Shown piece after piece: positions 7,107-9,428 of a stretch of DNA of 9,428 nucleotides. A program made the translations under genes and the position numbers. Below the pieces are notes generated by a model. It saw nothing but the letters and a program-made list of their open reading frames with translations, had not been told where the DNA came from and did no database searches. The first letter of the stretch is position 1. Each line of letters starts with the position of its first letter. This stretch comes from Candidatus Tenebribacter mawsonii (lineage in GTDB: Bacteria; Cloacimonadota; Cloacimonadia; Cloacimonadales; TCS61): positions 1 through 9,428 of the forward strand of contig JAVCCD010000063.1 of the NCBI GenBank assembly GCA_030765665.1, read 5' to 3'.

Positions 7107-7216
7107 CAACTTCCGAATATTTCTCAACTTCCGAATGTGCGAAGCTCTTCGGAATGTTGAAAACACTCTCAACATTAACATTCGGAAGATCCCGATTTAT
7201 CGGGAACATTCCGAAG
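7107..7216. repeat. Palindrome cluster built from TTCCGAA / TTCGGAA units
   Basis: Five copies of the heptamer or its complement lie in 110 bp immediately after the methylase stop codon. Perfect pairs are: CTTCCGAATGT 7128-7138 with its complement at 7178-7188 (11 bp); CTTCGGAATGTT 7147-7158 with 7205-7216 (12 bp); AATGTTGA 7153-7160 with 7169-7176 (8 bp, 8-nt loop); and TCCCGA 7190-7195 with TCGGGA 7200-7205. CAACTTCCGAAT is also directly repeated at 7107-7118 and 7125-7136. The 11- and 12-bp pairs interlock (A-B-A'-B'), so they cannot form as simple nested stems. No T-tract follows, so it is not a classical terminator. Confidence 0.75.
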
Positions 7217-9428
7217 TTACAACTTACCATCAACATACGCTTCCAGCTCTTTACCCATTCTGTATTTTATATCGTAATTGATAATGAAATCCAGCTCTTC
7301 TTCTGTGAATCCGTAATGCTGGGCTAAGACTTTGTCGATTTCATCGATAATGTGTTTGGATTTTTTGGGATAATATTCATCATATTCAACTTTACCAGTA
7401 GTTTTGTAGTAACACTGCTTTCTGTATGATTTATTTTTATAATCTTGCATAAGCAAGTCATTTAGTTTATTGAATACAGTGAATTTTGCATTATCGTTAC
7501 TTAAAGGGAAATTGTTAATTTCTCTCATATTTAAATGTCTACAATCGGAAAGCAGTATAAACCACCAATAAAAAAGATTACTATTTAAACTTGAACAAAA
7601 CATTGGAATTTTATTTTTTGAATCAAAATTCAACTGTTTTATTTGAACTGAAACTTTATTGCCATCCTTTTCATTCCAAAAATATGGTGTAAAGGTTGTC
7701 ACTCTGATAAAGTATTGTGGAGCATTATGAAAATAGCAACAATTATTGGTGGATTTTCTTAATTCATACTTAAAGGATTTTTTTTCAAGCATTTTATCTA
7801 ATATTTGAGTTGAAAATTGATGACCTATTTTTGGTATAGCCCCTTCAATAACACTTATATTGTTGTTTTCATATATCTGTAAATCGAATAGCCATTTTCT
7901 TGTTTCTGAATACCATCTATTATACGTAGTTGTATAGGTTTTTGACTTGGGTGTTGTATTTTTTTCTGCAATTAGAATTGTTGCTCTTATATGCTCTAAA
8001 CCTTCGAAAAGTTTTCCTGGTCTATCATCGAAAGTAGCATACCAATGTTGTGAGTAGTTTTGAACGAGAAAATCCTGAATCGGCTTCATTCTATCAGTGC
8101 ATACAATAGGTAACTGGACAATCATAGCTTGTTTGGAGTTGGATTTTAATATTGAATGATTACGTTCAATAACATTTGCATAAATGTTGCCGCAATTAAT
8201 TGTATCATAATCAATTATAGAATAGATTCTTTTAACTTTAGAATACTCCACATAAGGTGGATTACCAATAACTACATCAAATCCACCTTTACTCATAATT
8301 TCATAAAATTCCGAAAACCAGTGGAATGGTTGGTGAGTGTCAAGCCAGTTATCATATTTTTTCTTCTGGCTTTTTCTGTCACTAATTCCATAATTCGAGG
8401 ATAAATATTCATTCAATTTATCGTTGATATTTTTTAACCTTTTTTGTAACTCGCTTTTTGCTTTTGTGTGAGATTCTTCTCCTAAATTGGGAATTAGCTG
8501 AACATCCTGAAAACGCTTAAAAGCTTTGGCAATCACATTAAATTCATCTTCAAAATCTTTAATAATATCAGGAGCAAATAAAGGTTCAATCGCTTCAACT
8601 GCTTTTTTAAATTCACTTTCGGAAGCAAAACCAACCAATGTATTTCCGCAACGAATATTAAAATCAATATCAGGTAGAGGTTCCAAACCGTAATTATCTT
8701 TTTTATAATCTACATCCGCAGTAGAAACCAATTTCAAGAATAAACGCAGTTTGGCAATTTCCACCGCTTCATTCATAATATCCACACCAAACAGGTTATT
8801 CAGAATAATGGATTTATAAATAAAATACTGCAAATTAGGATGTTTGGGAGAATTTACATCGGCAAGGATTTCTTCAAATTTCTTATATTTATTGGGATTT
8901 TCTTCGGCAAATTGCTGCATTCTGCTCAAACAGCCTTCGTAAAGCGGTTCCAGAATATTAAGAGCAGCAAACAAGAAAGCACCCGAACCACAGGTGGGAT
9001 CAAGAATTGTAACTTTCTTTATAGCATCATAAAAATGTTTTATTAGAAATGGATCATCGGTATCGGCAATAATATCCTGGATAAATTGGCGAATGTTCAA
9101 ATTGTAAGTGATGAAATCGTTTATTTGAGTGATTTCACCGTTTTCAATTTTTGCTTTTACTTCGGTATATCGTTTTCGGCGTTCGATAAGTTCCCGATAA
9201 ATTTCGGTGGGAAGGGCAATATCGGCAGGAGCTTTTTTATTCCATACTTTACGGATTTCAAAGAGGTGAGTTTCTTCCGAATCAGTAACAATTTTATTTT
9301 CAATGTCAGATCGGAAACCTTTCTTTATTTCTTCGGGTAGATCGGCAAAAATATCTTTCTTTTGCGGAACACCGAATTTCACTGCATCATAAATATATTT
9401 ATCACTGCTCAGTGAAAGCATCTGCCAA
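7217..9428 (-). CDS. Eco57I-type (type IIG-like) adenine-specific DNA methyltransferase, N-terminus outside window
   Basis: The reading frame stays open to the window edge (a W and a Q codon precede the first in-frame Met at 9421), so the N-terminus is missing and at least 736 residues belong here. Numbered from that Met: the SAM-binding motif I is DPTCGSGAF (141-149), a second SAM-site segment is FGVDIMNEAVEIAKLRL (211-227), DFNIRCGNTLVGF is at 253-265, and the catalytic NPPY is at 387-390 (N6-adenine methylation). A target-recognition region follows (about 500-640, with DCRHLNMREINNFPL typical of its end). The tail HYGFTEEELDFIINYDIKYR is common at the end of type IIG enzymes. Whether a nuclease domain is fused at the missing N-terminus cannot be seen; the alternative is a BREX PglX-like or stand-alone methylase. 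A 220-bp gap separates it from the AlbA_2 gene. Confidence 0.87.
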   Translation of the reverse strand, partial: WQMLSLSSDKYIYDAVKFGVPQKKDIFADLPEEIKKGFRSDIENKIVTDSEETHLFEIRKVWNKKAPADIALPTEIYRELIERRKRYTEVKAKIENGEITQINDFITYNLNIRQFIQDIIADTDDPFLIKHFYDAIKKVTILDPTCGSGAFLFAALNILEPLYEGCLSRMQQFAEENPNKYKKFEEILADVNSPKHPNLQYFIYKSIILNNLFGVDIMNEAVEIAKLRLFLKLVSTADVDYKKDNYGLEPLPDIDFNIRCGNTLVGFASESEFKKAVEAIEPLFAPDIIKDFEDEFNVIAKAFKRFQDVQLIPNLGEESHTKAKSELQKRLKNINDKLNEYLSSNYGISDRKSQKKKYDNWLDTHQPFHWFSEFYEIMSKGGFDVVIGNPPYVEYSKVKRIYSIIDYDTINCGNIYANVIERNHSILKSNSKQAMIVQLPIVCTDRMKPIQDFLVQNYSQHWYATFDDRPGKLFEGLEHIRATILIAEKNTTPKSKTYTTTYNRWYSETRKWLFDLQIYENNNISVIEGAIPKIGHQFSTQILDKMLEKKSFKYELRKSTNNCCYFHNAPQYFIRVTTFTPYFWNEKDGNKVSVQIKQLNFDSKNKIPMFCSSLNSNLFYWWFILLSDCRHLNMREINNFPLSNDNAKFTVFNKLNDLLMQDYKNKSYRKQCYYKTTGKVEYDEYYPKKSKHIIDEIDKVLAQHYGFTEEELDFIINYDIKYRMGKELEAYVDGKL

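Noticed and set aside
7107..7136. Direct repeat CAACTTCCGAAT twice, 18 nt apart, as a mini CRISPR or iteron array
   Set aside because: There are only two copies with a 6-nt gap, no further regular spacing and no cas or rep gene in the window.
7190..7205. TCCCGA/TCGGGA hairpin as an intrinsic terminator of the methylase gene
   Set aside because: The stem is short, the loop is small and no T-run follows on the minus strand; it is better described as part of the palindrome cluster.
6920..7327. Plus-strand 135-codon open frame across the intergenic region
   Set aside because: It runs antisense over the ends of two well-supported genes and the palindrome cluster, with low-complexity content and no recognisable domain.

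Overview
The window comes from an AT-rich bacterial genome. The envelope genes (an outer-membrane-type barrel and a periplasmic LolA-fold carrier) show that the cell has two membranes. The protein style would fit an FCB or candidate-phylum lineage such as Cloacimonadota, but that is an impression and nothing in the window fixes the taxon. All convincing genes lie on the minus strand, so the window is described in transcription order, from high to low coordinates.

Region 1 (9428 to about 4964) looks like a DNA-defence module. It begins with a large adenine-specific DNA methyltransferase of the Eco57I/type IIG kind, whose N-terminus lies outside the window. A 220-bp intergenic region follows, the only sizeable non-coding stretch here. 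It holds a dense set of TTCCGAA/TTCGGAA palindromes with interlocking (pseudoknot-like) symmetry, then four copies of the octamer TTATTTGA just ahead of the next gene. That gene encodes a protein with an AlbA_2 (Schlafen-type) domain, a GHKL ATPase-like domain and a winged helix. After it comes a short stand-alone DprA-like (SLOG/Rossmann) protein.

Region 2 (about 4964 to 4730) is a junction. It contains a 74-codon ORF of unknown function. The start of this ORF is encoded by a GC-richer stretch bounded by GCCTAAC and ATTAGGC, which resembles an integron attC site or another recombination scar.

Region 3 (4733 to 1, running off the window) is a tightly packed envelope operon: an outer-membrane beta-barrel, a MacB/LolD-type ABC ATPase, two FtsX/MacB-type permeases, and a periplasmic LolA-like protein (cut by the window edge). 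Genes overlap or sit within 20 bp of each other, so they are probably co-expressed. Together they could form a complete inner-membrane to periplasm to outer-membrane route for a lipid, lipoprotein or other hydrophobic cargo. The cargo cannot be read from the sequence.

The main points of interest are the barrel + ABC + LolA-like set, the methylase/AlbA_2/DprA-like linkage, the palindrome cluster, the octamer cluster and the attC-like junction between the two modules.
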